Shown one piece after another: positions 8,321 to 15,803 of a DNA stretch of 64,000 bases (within the stretch, counting starts at the first letter, position 1; each line of letters starts with the position of its first letter). The notes beneath the pieces are model-generated. The model saw nothing but the letters and a program-made list of their open reading frames with translations. It did not search any database and had not been told where the DNA came from. The position numbers and the translations under genes are program-made. Source of the stretch: Chryseobacterium sp. Leaf404 (GTDB taxonomy: Bacteria; Bacteroidota; Bacteroidia; Flavobacteriales; Weeksellaceae); NCBI RefSeq assembly GCF_001424145.1, contig NZ_LMQM01000002.1, positions 1-64,000 on the forward strand, written 5' to 3'.

Positions 8321-8540
8321 GAAAATTGCTCATACAAACAAGGTAAACATAAGGTTTCCTGATAAGATTAAGTGATTGTAAAACTTTGCTTTCATAAACA
8401 CATCTTATCTGTGAGTACAGGGAGTAAAGAAAATTATTTCATATATTAATTTTTGATTTGGTGTGAATAAGCACAAATGATGAAACACCTAGTATCATAC
8501 CAGCAGAGCCGATAAGGCTCTGCGTTTGATACTATTTTTT
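8321..8540 (+). ncRNA. Putative structured small RNA
   Basis: About 220 nt between a -7 box and a strong terminator, with no credible coding frame. It holds three consecutive helices. Helix 1 pairs GATAAGAT (8361-8368) with ATCTTATC (8402-8409). Helix 2 pairs GGTGT (8460-8464) with ACACC (8485-8489). Helix 3 is the two-part terminator stem 8490-8534 followed by T6. I do not recognise a known RNA family; the chain of separate hairpins argues against 6S RNA. The rest of the 756-nt gene-free gap 8006-8761 shows the 12-bp repeats, a 14-bp hairpin and the next gene's terminator. I see nothing in 8006-8234. Confidence 0.5.
8490..8540 (+). terminator. Strong two-part terminator of the putative small RNA
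   Basis: The outer 8-bp stem TAGTATCA/TGATACTA (8490-8497, 8527-8534) encloses an inner 8-bp GC-rich stem GCAGAGCC/GGCTCTGC (8503-8510, 8516-8523). It is followed by T6. Confidence 0.8.
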
Positions 8541-8598
8541 AGAAAAACACAAACTTATATATAATCTAAAAACACAATTGATTGACCTTACTAAAGTT

Positions 8599-8631
8599 AT
8601 CTATTTGCAGAGTTAATCTCTGTAAATAGAT
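8599..8631. other. 14-bp hairpin in the gap after the small RNA
   Basis: ATCTATTTGCAGAG pairs with CTCTGTAAATAGAT (one G-U) around a 5-nt loop. No clear T-run follows, so it is not an obvious terminator; the role is unknown. Confidence 0.5.
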
Positions 8632-8710
8632 GCTTTTAAAGGATGTCAGTAATAAGTAAAATTATATATCAGTTTTTAAGCCGCAACAGTTTAGTTTAGT
8701 TTTTATAAAA

Positions 8711-8743
8711 CAAAAGCCTCCGGAAATATTCTGAAGGCTTTTG
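8711..8743 (-). terminator. Terminator of the DUF3108 gene
   Basis: CAAAAGCCT (8711-8719) pairs with AGGCTTTTG (8735-8743) with a partly paired interior. On the minus strand a T-rich stretch follows. Confidence 0.75.
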
Positions 8744-8761
8744 TACTTTTTAAATATGTTT

Positions 8762-9529
8762 CTAATTAAACTTCAAAGGATATTTTATATTCTTATAGCT
8801 GTCTAAGCTCGCTTTTAAAGATCCTACCGCAAGCTCTGCTTTTAAAAGAACAGGGATGTGATTGGCGTCATTCGTCACCCACATCGTTACACCTTCTTTT
8901 TCTTTAAAAACTCTCCCGCTTTTTACAGACGGAATAATTTTAAGACAGTTGATCTTTCCAAATTTAGTACTCAGATTTTCAGATCCCATCACTTTCAGCT
9001 GGAACGGGAACATTTCGTCATCAATCCAGACATTCATGTTGATTACAGTTCCGGTTTTCAGCTCTGCAGACGTTTTACTTCTTAAATAATAAAAACATGA
9101 CAGCATATCCTGTACACCCTTTACAGATTTTATTGTCTTAGAGCCGTTTGCCGGCGTCTTTTTGTCTGTTAAAATAAGAGTATTGTTGGCGTGATTAAAC
9201 GAAGTTTCAAAATGTTGTCTGTAGCTTCCTTCTTTCACATTCCTCACATAGAAACTTGGCAGTTCTGTCTGCATATTGATGTAACTTTCATACAGATCTT
9301 CCACCTTAAAAAATGCTTTTACAGCACCGCTCGTGTAGCCTGTACCCCTTACGTAAAGATGAGGAGATCCCCGGAAATTTACCTTTTTGGTTGCCAAAGT
9401 GGCGTTGCCTGCAGTAAGAAATCCGTAATGAATTCTAAGTGTAATAGATTCTCCATCTGCAATATTAGTGATCTGAGCCTGTGTAAAACTCAGTATAAAA
9501 ATTGAAATAATGCTGAATAATTTTTTCAT
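8762..9529 (-). CDS. DUF3108-family exported protein
   Basis: A 255-residue protein with a clear Sec signal peptide (MKKLFSIISIFILSFTQAQ), so periplasmic or outer-membrane associated. The mature part fits DUF3108: an early repeat-like strand pattern around LRIHYGFLTAGNATL, then YESYINMQTELPSFYVRNV and a KGVQDMLSCFYYLRS stretch. The biochemical role of the family is unknown. It is a single gene with its own promoter and terminator, convergent with the putative small RNA. Confidence 0.8.
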   Translation of the reverse strand: MKKLFSIISIFILSFTQAQITNIADGESITLRIHYGFLTAGNATLATKKVNFRGSPHLYVRGTGYTSGAVKAFFKVEDLYESYINMQTELPSFYVRNVKEGSYRQHFETSFNHANNTLILTDKKTPANGSKTIKSVKGVQDMLSCFYYLRSKTSAELKTGTVINMNVWIDDEMFPFQLKVMGSENLSTKFGKINCLKIIPSVKSGRVFKEKEGVTMWVTNDANHIPVLLKAELAVGSLKASLDSYKNIKYPLKFN

Positions 9530-9555
9530 AAACTTTTGTGGTTCAAAAACATTGC

Positions 9556-9563
9556 CAAATATA
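9556..9563 (-). promoter_or_regulatory. -7 box of the DUF3108 gene
   Basis: Reads TATATTTG on the minus strand, 26 nt upstream of the ATG at 9529. Confidence 0.55.
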
Positions 9564-9641
9564 AGGTGTTTGTCTTTAAGGATTTGATAAATCTCAGTTT
9601 TTTATTAAGACTTAATTAAATAGGCTTCACATTTTAATTTG

Positions 9642-9649
9642 TATTTTTG
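9642..9649 (+). promoter_or_regulatory. -7 box of the ferredoxin reductase operon
   Basis: TATTTTTG, an exact match, ends 31 nt before the ATG at 9681. Confidence 0.65.
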
Positions 9650-9680
9650 CATTTAATTATTTTCATTAAAATTATTACGT

Positions 9681-10736
9681 ATGATAACTACAGATATATT
9701 GATCATCGGAGCAGGACCAACAGGGCTTTTTGCCGTATTTGAAGCAGGTTTGCTGAAAATGAAATGCCACATTATCGACGCACTTCCGCAGCCGGGAGGT
9801 CAGTTGGCTGAGTTGTATCCTAAGAAACCGATTTTCGATATTCCCGGTTATCCATCTGTGAATGCAGGTGAGCTGGTTGATAATTTAATGGAGCAGATTA
9901 AACAGTTTCAGCCGGGTTTTACTTTGGGAGAAACAGCTGTTTCTTACACTAAAGTTGATGACGAATGGTTTGAAGTGATTACCAATAAAGGTACTCTTCA
10001 CAGATGTAAAGCAATTGCAATTGCAGGTGGCTTGGGAACTTTTGAACCAAGAAAACCTACGATGGCTAATATTGCGGATTACGAAGAAAAAGGTCTTGAA
10101 TATTTTGTAAAAGAACCTGAACATTTCAGAAATAAAAAAGTAGTGATTGCAGGAGGTGGAGATTCTGCCTTAGACTGGAGTGTTTTCCTTTCTAATGTTG
10201 CCAGTGAAGTAACTTTAATTCACAGAAGAAACGAATTTCGTGGAGCTTTGGATTCTGTAGAAAAAGTTCAGGATCTTAAAAATCAGGGTAAAATTAAATT
10301 AATCACACCAGCAGAAGTTACTGCCATCAAAGGTGACGGAAAAGTAGAAGCCATCACTGTAGCGGTTGATGGGCAGGAACCTTTTGATATCGAAACCGAT
10401 TATTTCATTCCATTATTCGGATTGACGCCAAAATTAGGCGAGATCGGAAACTGGGGACTGAATATTGAAAAAAATGCTATTGTCGTAAACAACGCTTTAG
10501 ATTATCAGACAAATATTGATGGTATCTACGCAATTGGGGATATCAACACTTATCCGGGGAAATTAAAATTAATTCTATGCGGTTTCCACGAAGCAACTTT
10601 GATGTGTCAGAGCGTTTATAACAGACTGAATCCCGGTAAAAAATTCGTATTAAAATATACAACCGTAAGCGGAATTGATGGTTTCGACGGAACCCGTAAA
10701 GAAGCTGAAAAAGCAGTTGTGAAAAAAATTGACTAA
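9681..10736 (+). CDS. Ferredoxin--NADP reductase, thioredoxin-reductase-like type
   Basis: FAD enzyme moving electrons between NADPH and ferredoxin in the cytoplasm. The 351 residues have the FAD-binding loop GAGPTG (10-15), a second nucleotide loop GGGDSALDW near residue 157, and the late FAD motif YAIGDIN. The redox-active CxxC of true thioredoxin reductases is absent, which points to the YumC-type reductase. The next gene, 12 nt downstream, encodes a 2Fe-2S ferredoxin, an obvious redox partner in one operon. Family assignment is strong; the direction of electron flow in the cell is inferred. Confidence 0.9.
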   Translation: MITTDILIIGAGPTGLFAVFEAGLLKMKCHIIDALPQPGGQLAELYPKKPIFDIPGYPSVNAGELVDNLMEQIKQFQPGFTLGETAVSYTKVDDEWFEVITNKGTLHRCKAIAIAGGLGTFEPRKPTMANIADYEEKGLEYFVKEPEHFRNKKVVIAGGGDSALDWSVFLSNVASEVTLIHRRNEFRGALDSVEKVQDLKNQGKIKLITPAEVTAIKGDGKVEAITVAVDGQEPFDIETDYFIPLFGLTPKLGEIGNWGLNIEKNAIVVNNALDYQTNIDGIYAIGDINTYPGKLKLILCGFHEATLMCQSVYNRLNPGKKFVLKYTTVSGIDGFDGTRKEAEKAVVKKID

Positions 10737-10748
10737 TTTTGAAGGATT

Positions 10749-11078
10749 ATGTCTGATATTAATATTAAAATTACTGACAGAGAAGGCCTTACACACGACG
10801 TAGTTGCACCCACGGATATGTCTATGAATTTAATGGAAATCATCCGGTCCTACGAATTGGCAGAAGAAGGATCCATCGGGGTTTGTGGCGGAATGGCTAT
10901 GTGTGCATCCTGTCAGGTTTACGTGATCAATGATCCTGGATTGGAACCAATGGGTGATGAAGAAGATGCGATGTTGGGTGAAGCTTATCACGTTGAAAGC
11001 AACAGCAGATTGGGTTGCCAGTTGCACATGTCAATGGAAATGGAAGGTCTCGAAGTGGCAATTGCGCCTTATCCTTAG
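10749..11078 (+). CDS. 2Fe-2S ferredoxin, adrenodoxin-like
   Basis: Small cytoplasmic electron carrier (109 residues). Four cysteines fit a vertebrate-type [2Fe-2S] cluster: Cys46, Cys52 and Cys55 in CGGMAMCASC (Cx5Cx2C), and Cys90 in LGCQLHM. It is strongly acidic, as expected for docking to a reductase. It lies 12 nt after the reductase gene and is closed by a terminator, so the two form a compact operon. The downstream electron acceptor is not indicated. Confidence 0.93.
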   Translation: MSDINIKITDREGLTHDVVAPTDMSMNLMEIIRSYELAEEGSIGVCGGMAMCASCQVYVINDPGLEPMGDEEDAMLGEAYHVESNSRLGCQLHMSMEMEGLEVAIAPYP

Positions 11079-11090
11079 AAATTTAATTTA

Positions 11091-11131
11091 AATAATATAA
11101 AAACTCCCGAAGATTTTTCTTTGGGAGTTTT
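11091..11131 (+). terminator. Terminator after the ferredoxin gene (shared 31-nt segment)
   Basis: The stem AAAACTCCC/GGGAGTTTT (11100-11108, 11123-11131) continues inward through GAAGA/TCTTT. Its first 31 nt (11091-11121) are identical to 32754-32784 after the Mrr-like gene. Confidence 0.85.
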
Positions 11132-11268
11132 GCTATCTGAATTTTTACTAGCGTTAATAATCCCTTGAAATAAATATTAGACTTTGCTGAGTAGAACGCC
11201 TCTGCGAACGAAAAATACTTCCAAATTTTAAAATTTAACGTGAGCGACCATATTGTTTAAATTATTCA

Positions 11269-12123
11269 CTAAAACTCCTCATTCACAATTTTTTCATTTA
11301 AAAAATCAATGCATTTTTCTGTGACCACAGCAAGTTCGTAAGGCAGGAAGTTCTCTTCCCAAGGTTCTTTTGCACCAAATACATGATTGGAATTTTCTAC
11401 CAGAAAAAGTTCGGAATTTGGATTTAAAAGATGAAGATGATCTGAATTTTTGGAGGAAACAGATTCATCTGCCAATCCGTGTACAACCAAAACATGAGCT
11501 TTCGCCATTTCCATGCATCTTTCAACATCAAAACGGTGGAAATTGCTTTCAAAGTCTTCAAAAAACTGATAGTAATGCGGCATCTGCTGTTTTGTTCTGC
11601 CATTTTCCACAAAATAAACACCATCTTTTTTCCATTGATCAAACGCGCCGTCTTTAGGAAATCTCTCCAGAGAATCTACGCTCGCCAGTGTGATTAAACC
11701 GTGAATTCGGATGTCTTCAGCAGTTTTAATAATTGAAATTCCGCCACCACGACTGTGCCCCATGAGTACGATTTTATTTTCATCTACTTCATCTTCTTTT
11801 GAAAAATGATTGATTACGAAACTCAAATCTGAAAGCTCTTTTGAATAATTATTATATCCAAAAGCCTCCAAATCGTCGAACCCATGAGGGTTTTCAACAG
11901 TTGTTCCGTTATGTGAAAAATTAAATTTAACAAAATAAAATCCGGCTTCCGCAAATCTTTCAGCCATCATATTCCATGCGCCCCAATCTTTGTAGCCTTT
12001 GTAGCCATGCACAAAAACGACGAGAGGAAGTTTCTGCTGAGTTTCCGGAAAGTATGCATCAGCTAAAAAATCTTTGGTATCGGAGTTAGAAAGGTGAATA
12101 TTTTCTTTTTTAATAACTTTCAT
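11269..12123 (-). CDS. Alpha/beta-hydrolase, serine peptidase/dienelactone-hydrolase-like
   Basis: A soluble alpha/beta-fold hydrolase of 284 residues without a signal peptide. The likely triad is Ser124 in GHSRGG, Asp219 in HGLADESV and His247 in NSNHVFG. The oxyanion side is HGYKGYKDW (39-47). These features fit esterase or acyl-peptidase relatives, but the substrate cannot be deduced. The gene stands alone: convergent with the ferredoxin operon and divergent from the HipA-like pair. Confidence 0.83.
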   Translation of the reverse strand: MKVIKKENIHLSNSDTKDFLADAYFPETQQKLPLVVFVHGYKGYKDWGAWNMMAERFAEAGFYFVKFNFSHNGTTVENPHGFDDLEAFGYNNYSKELSDLSFVINHFSKEDEVDENKIVLMGHSRGGGISIIKTAEDIRIHGLITLASVDSLERFPKDGAFDQWKKDGVYFVENGRTKQQMPHYYQFFEDFESNFHRFDVERCMEMAKAHVLVVHGLADESVSSKNSDHLHLLNPNSELFLVENSNHVFGAKEPWEENFLPYELAVVTEKCIDFLNEKIVNEEF

Positions 12124-12274
12124 AGTCTTATTTTTTTAAAGAAGATGTTGCAGATTCATTTTAAATTTAAAAAGATCAAGAGAAATCAATATAATCTTCT
12201 TTCGGAATAAGGATGATTAAACAAATTTTAAACCTAAAAATAGCACAAATAGATTTAAACACAAAGGAAAACCT

Positions 12275-12282
12275 TATTTTTG
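12275..12282 (+). promoter_or_regulatory. -7 box of the HipA-like operon (leaderless)
   Basis: TATTTTTG, with its last base 4 nt before the ATG at 12287, so transcription should begin at or next to the start codon. Confidence 0.65.
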
Positions 12283-12286
12283 CGAT

Positions 12287-13060
12287 ATGTTGGATTTAAG
12301 AACGGTGACGGTCATGCGATACATCCTGCCACTTCGCGAAGGAGGTTCTCTTCCGGCTTTGGCAGAAGCGGATGACGATTTTAAATATGTCTTGAAATTT
12401 CGCGGTGCAGGTCACGGTGTAAAAATGCTGATCTCCGAACTGCTGGGCGGAAAGATTACGCAGGCTTTGGGATTACCCATTCCTGAGCTTGTATTTGCAA
12501 ATTTAGATGTAGATTTCGGGAGAACTGAAGCGGATGAAGAAATTCAGGACCTGCTGAAAAATTCTGAAGGTCTGAATTTGGGTTTGCATTATTTATCAGA
12601 ATCAATTGCATTTGATTCGAGTGTGAAAGTTGATCCGCTTTTAGCTTCGAAAATCGTCTGGCTCGATGCATTTATCACCAATATCGACCGTACTTTTAAG
12701 AATACCAACCTTCTGATGTGGCACAAAGAACTGTGGGTGATTGATAACGGAGCTTCTTTCTATTTCCATCACTCATGGCAGAATTTTGACACCGCTGCAA
12801 AAACGCCTTTTAAATATGTGAAAGACCATGTTTTGTTGCCTCAAGCCACTAAAATAGATGAAGCAGATGTTTTTGCTCATCAGATTTTAAATGAAAATCT
12901 TTTCAGAGAAATTGTTGATCTGATTCCTCAGGAATGGCTGCACTGGAATGATGCGGAAGAAAATCCCGATGAAATTCGTGATGTATATTTTAATTTCCTG
13001 AAAACCAGGTTAGAAAATTCTCAAATCTTTGTAAACGAAGCCAAAAATGCAAGAGGATAA
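12287..13060 (+). CDS. HipA-like protein kinase (short HipA_2-type)
   Basis: A 257-residue kinase-fold protein, much shorter than E. coli HipA (440). Retained catalytic features are Lys37 in YVLKFRG (ATP binding), the loop Asp134/Asn139 in NIDRTFKNTN (the same spacing as Asp309/Asn314 of HipA) and metal-binding Asp153 in VIDNGAS. It should be an active Ser/Thr kinase. There is no HipB-like helix-turn-helix partner. Instead the last 14 nt overlap a DUF3037 gene, giving tight translational coupling. Whether the pair is a toxin-antitoxin system is not established. The mRNA is probably leaderless. Confidence 0.82.
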   Translation: MLDLRTVTVMRYILPLREGGSLPALAEADDDFKYVLKFRGAGHGVKMLISELLGGKITQALGLPIPELVFANLDVDFGRTEADEEIQDLLKNSEGLNLGLHYLSESIAFDSSVKVDPLLASKIVWLDAFITNIDRTFKNTNLLMWHKELWVIDNGASFYFHHSWQNFDTAAKTPFKYVKDHVLLPQATKIDEADVFAHQILNENLFREIVDLIPQEWLHWNDAEENPDEIRDVYFNFLKTRLENSQIFVNEAKNARG

Positions 13061-13430
13061 AATATACGAATATGCCGTTATACGTCTGGTGCCAAAGGTT
13101 GAAAGAGAAGAATTTTTCAATATCGGGCTGGTGATGTTCTCGAAAAGAGAAAAATTTATAAAAGTAGATTTTTATCTCTGTCCGGATAAATTTAAACTGA
13201 TGCACAGCAAACTGGATTATGAAGATGTAATTAAGAATCTTGAAAGTTTTAAAAACATAGCCGAAGGAAAAAAAGAAGGCGGACCAATTGCCCAGCTTGA
13301 AATTCCCGACAGATTCCGCTGGCTGACGGCGGTGAGAAGTGCTGTTGTGCAAACATCAAGACCTCATCCGGGAAAGTCGAAAGATTTGGATATCACTTTT
13401 GGTAAACTTTTTGAGGAACTGGTAAAATAA
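13047..13430 (+). CDS. DUF3037 protein, partner of the HipA-like kinase
   Basis: A 127-residue soluble protein matching DUF3037 by its opening (YEYAVIRLVPKVEREEFFNIG, then LVMFSKREKF) and the late segment RFRWLTAVRSAVVQTSRPHPG. No catalytic motif is recognised and the family function is unknown. It overlaps the upstream kinase gene by 14 nt, so the two products are probably made together and may interact. Genes of the two families commonly sit side by side, as far as I recall. Its stop codon overlaps the -7 box proposed for the following esterase gene. Confidence 0.85.
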   Translation: MQEDKIYEYAVIRLVPKVEREEFFNIGLVMFSKREKFIKVDFYLCPDKFKLMHSKLDYEDVIKNLESFKNIAEGKKEGGPIAQLEIPDRFRWLTAVRSAVVQTSRPHPGKSKDLDITFGKLFEELVK

Positions 13431-13435
13431 TTTTG
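13428..13435 (+). promoter_or_regulatory. -7 box of the exported esterase gene
   Basis: TAATTTTG, an exact match that includes the DUF3037 stop codon and ends 13 nt before the ATG at 13449. Confidence 0.45.
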
Positions 13436-13448
13436 CAAACCATATTTT

Positions 13449-14453
13449 ATGAGATCATTGGCCTCAGATACTTTCAGTAATAGGTTTTTAAAGAACCTAT
13501 TTTTTTTATTGTTAATTACAATATCCACAGCAGGATTTTCACAGAAGCAGAAAAGCACAGTTCTGTTTGACAGTGCCAGTGTTTCAGAGAATATTGTTTA
13601 CAAAACAGACGAGAGTGGGAAAGAAATCAAGCTTGACATTTACCGTCCGAAAAATTCTGAAAATACAAAACTTCCAGTTGTGATCTACGTTCACGGCGGT
13701 GCCTGGGTGGAAGGTGACAAAGTGATCTATGCTGATAATTATGTTGAAAATACGATTTTAAAGCTTTTAAAAAAAAACCATGCAGTCATCAGTGTCAACT
13801 ACCGTTTGGTGAGTGAAGATGTTCATTTTCCGACACCTGTTCAGGATACAAAAGATGCGGTGAGATGGGTTAGGAAAAATGCAGATGAATATAATTTAGA
13901 CGAAAACAATATCGGAATGTGGGGTGTCTCTGCCGGCGCGCACCTTTCTTTATTGAGTGCGTATACGGAGGATAAAGATTTTGTTGGGGATTCAAGACTT
14001 TCTCAATACTCAGCAAAAGTAAATTACGTGGTGGATAATTTTGGGCCTGTTGATATGAACAGATTGCTTCATACCAGAGCGACAAAGCCGCTTCTGCTTA
14101 CGGTAGGTTTAATTTCAAAAAAGATTATTGATTTAAGAGGAAAGCTGATCAAGGGAATAACAGGCTTGGACATCAAAGAAAATAAAAAAGAAGTTGTGGA
14201 AATCTGTAAAACTATTTCTCCTTTGACCTACACACAAAATACAGTTCCTACTCTCATTCTACACGGAAATAAAGACAAGATTGCACCAGTCAGACATTCA
14301 AAACGCCTGAACAAAATGCTGAATAAAGAGAATACAGAACACAAGTTCATTATTGTAAAAAAAGGAAACCACGGTTTTTACACCACAGATAAAACCTATC
14401 AGGAAGAGCTTAATAATGAAATGGTCAATTTTATTATTTCGCATAAAAAGTAA
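13449..14453 (+). CDS. Exported alpha/beta-hydrolase (acetyl-esterase-like)
   Basis: A 334-residue hydrolase with an N-terminal signal (hydrophobic 15-31, ending near GFSQ), so probably periplasmic. It has the HGGAW oxyanion motif of the hormone-sensitive-lipase/BD-FAE group (82-86) and nucleophile Ser161 in GVSAG. Asp276 in HGNKDKIAP and His308 in GNHGFY complete the triad. Esterases of this sort often remove acetyl or feruloyl groups from polysaccharides; the substrate here is unknown. The paralogue at 18309 has a similar layout. Confidence 0.85.
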   Translation: MRSLASDTFSNRFLKNLFFLLLITISTAGFSQKQKSTVLFDSASVSENIVYKTDESGKEIKLDIYRPKNSENTKLPVVIYVHGGAWVEGDKVIYADNYVENTILKLLKKNHAVISVNYRLVSEDVHFPTPVQDTKDAVRWVRKNADEYNLDENNIGMWGVSAGAHLSLLSAYTEDKDFVGDSRLSQYSAKVNYVVDNFGPVDMNRLLHTRATKPLLLTVGLISKKIIDLRGKLIKGITGLDIKENKKEVVEICKTISPLTYTQNTVPTLILHGNKDKIAPVRHSKRLNKMLNKENTEHKFIIVKKGNHGFYTTDKTYQEELNNEMVNFIISHKK

Positions 14454-14524
14454 TTCGTGGGCAGTATTTAACTTAGAAACTTTTTATTTATCTAAAAATT
14501 TGTCAATAAAAACTAATTTTAGAT

Positions 14525-15610
14525 ATGAAAACAAAAGTATTCTTTGCTGCGCTGTTAAGTTTATCACTAATAAATTGCAGTTCCGGTGATGATGCAGAAA
14601 ATCCTGCGCAGGAAATCCCAACAGTGTCTGAAGCAATGTATTTTCCAGCTAATGGTTCAGATGTCTGGGAAACAAAATCACTCATGGGTCTGAACTGGCA
14701 TCAGAATAAAGTTCCTGATCTTTTAAACTATCTCGAATCGAAACATTCCAAAAGCTTCATAATTCTGCAGAATGGAAAGATAGTAATGGAATATTATTTC
14801 AACGGTCATACTTCTACAACGCCCTGGTACTGGGCAAGTGCCGGAAAAACTTTAACCTCGGCAGTTACAGGAATCGCAGAGCAGGAAGGTTTTCTCAGCA
14901 TCAACAGTAAAGTTTCACAATACATCGGAGCTGGCTGGACAGCCGCTCCTTTAGCCAAAGAAAATTTAATCACATGCAAAAATCTTCTGACGATGACTTC
15001 AGGTCTGGATGACAGTTTAGGTGATGATGTTTCCCCATCAAATCTACAGTATAAAGCAGATGCAGGAACCCGATGGGCATATCATAATGTTTATGTAAAA
15101 CTTCAGGATGTGGTGGCTGCAACAACGGGACAGAGCTGGTCACAATACTTTAATATCAAACTCCGGGATAAAGTAGGAATGTCTGGAAGCTGGATTCAGA
15201 ACGGCGACAACAGTGTGTACTGGAGCACAGCTAAAAGCATGGCAAGATTTGGGCTCCTGGCATTGAACAACGGAAACTGGAATGGGAACCAAATTATTAA
15301 TCCAACATATTTTCAGGCGGCAACCATCACTTCTCAAAATATCAATCCCGCTTACGGATATCTATGGTGGCTCAACGGAAAATCCAGCTATCACATGCCA
15401 CAGACGCAGTTTCAGTTTAACGGAAAATTAATTCCCAATGCTCCGGATGATCTGTTTTGTGCTTTAGGTAAAAATGATCAGAAAATCTACGTGGTACCGT
15501 CCAGAAAAATCGTAATAATCAGAATGGGAGATGCCGCAGACAGTGCTAACCTTGCATTATCGGACTTCGACAACGTGCTTTGGCAGAAAATAAACGCTGT
15601 GATCAACTGA
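14525..15610 (+). CDS. Lipoprotein serine hydrolase (class C beta-lactamase fold)
   Basis: A 361-residue lipoprotein: signal with lipobox LINC (Cys18), then a beta-lactamase/DD-peptidase fold. The SxxK motif is Ser105-Ala-Gly-Lys108 (WASAGKT) and the second motif is Tyr186-His-Asn188 (RWAYHNVY). The family includes esterases, peptidases and penicillin-binding proteins. A role as a true beta-lactamase cannot be claimed. It follows the esterase gene by 71 nt on the same strand; no clear promoter is seen between them. Confidence 0.85.
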   Translation: MKTKVFFAALLSLSLINCSSGDDAENPAQEIPTVSEAMYFPANGSDVWETKSLMGLNWHQNKVPDLLNYLESKHSKSFIILQNGKIVMEYYFNGHTSTTPWYWASAGKTLTSAVTGIAEQEGFLSINSKVSQYIGAGWTAAPLAKENLITCKNLLTMTSGLDDSLGDDVSPSNLQYKADAGTRWAYHNVYVKLQDVVAATTGQSWSQYFNIKLRDKVGMSGSWIQNGDNSVYWSTAKSMARFGLLALNNGNWNGNQIINPTYFQAATITSQNINPAYGYLWWLNGKSSYHMPQTQFQFNGKLIPNAPDDLFCALGKNDQKIYVVPSRKIVIIRMGDAADSANLALSDFDNVLWQKINAVIN

Positions 15611-15803
15611 AAAATGTTATAGTTTTCTATCCAAAGATTCTCTTGGAATCAATGATTAAAACGGGTTAAAATATTAATTTGCTAAATTGATATACATATC
15701 TTAATTTTTTTAACGAAAATAAGTATCTTGGTAAAATGTTTAAATTATCAGTAATAAAATAAACATTTGCCTTAATTATTTATTTACATAAAACAAAATC
15801 GAT

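Noticed and set aside
8478..8516. A 12-codon frame (ATG ATG ... TAA) ending inside the small-RNA terminator, like a leader peptide
   Set aside because: No gene follows on the plus strand, so attenuation makes no sense; the length is compatible with chance.
8321..8540. 6S RNA
   Set aside because: 6S RNA forms one long rod with a central bubble; here three separate hairpins follow each other.
14525..15610. Antibiotic resistance beta-lactamase
   Set aside because: The fold motifs are shared with many esterases and peptidases; nothing specific to beta-lactam hydrolysis is visible.
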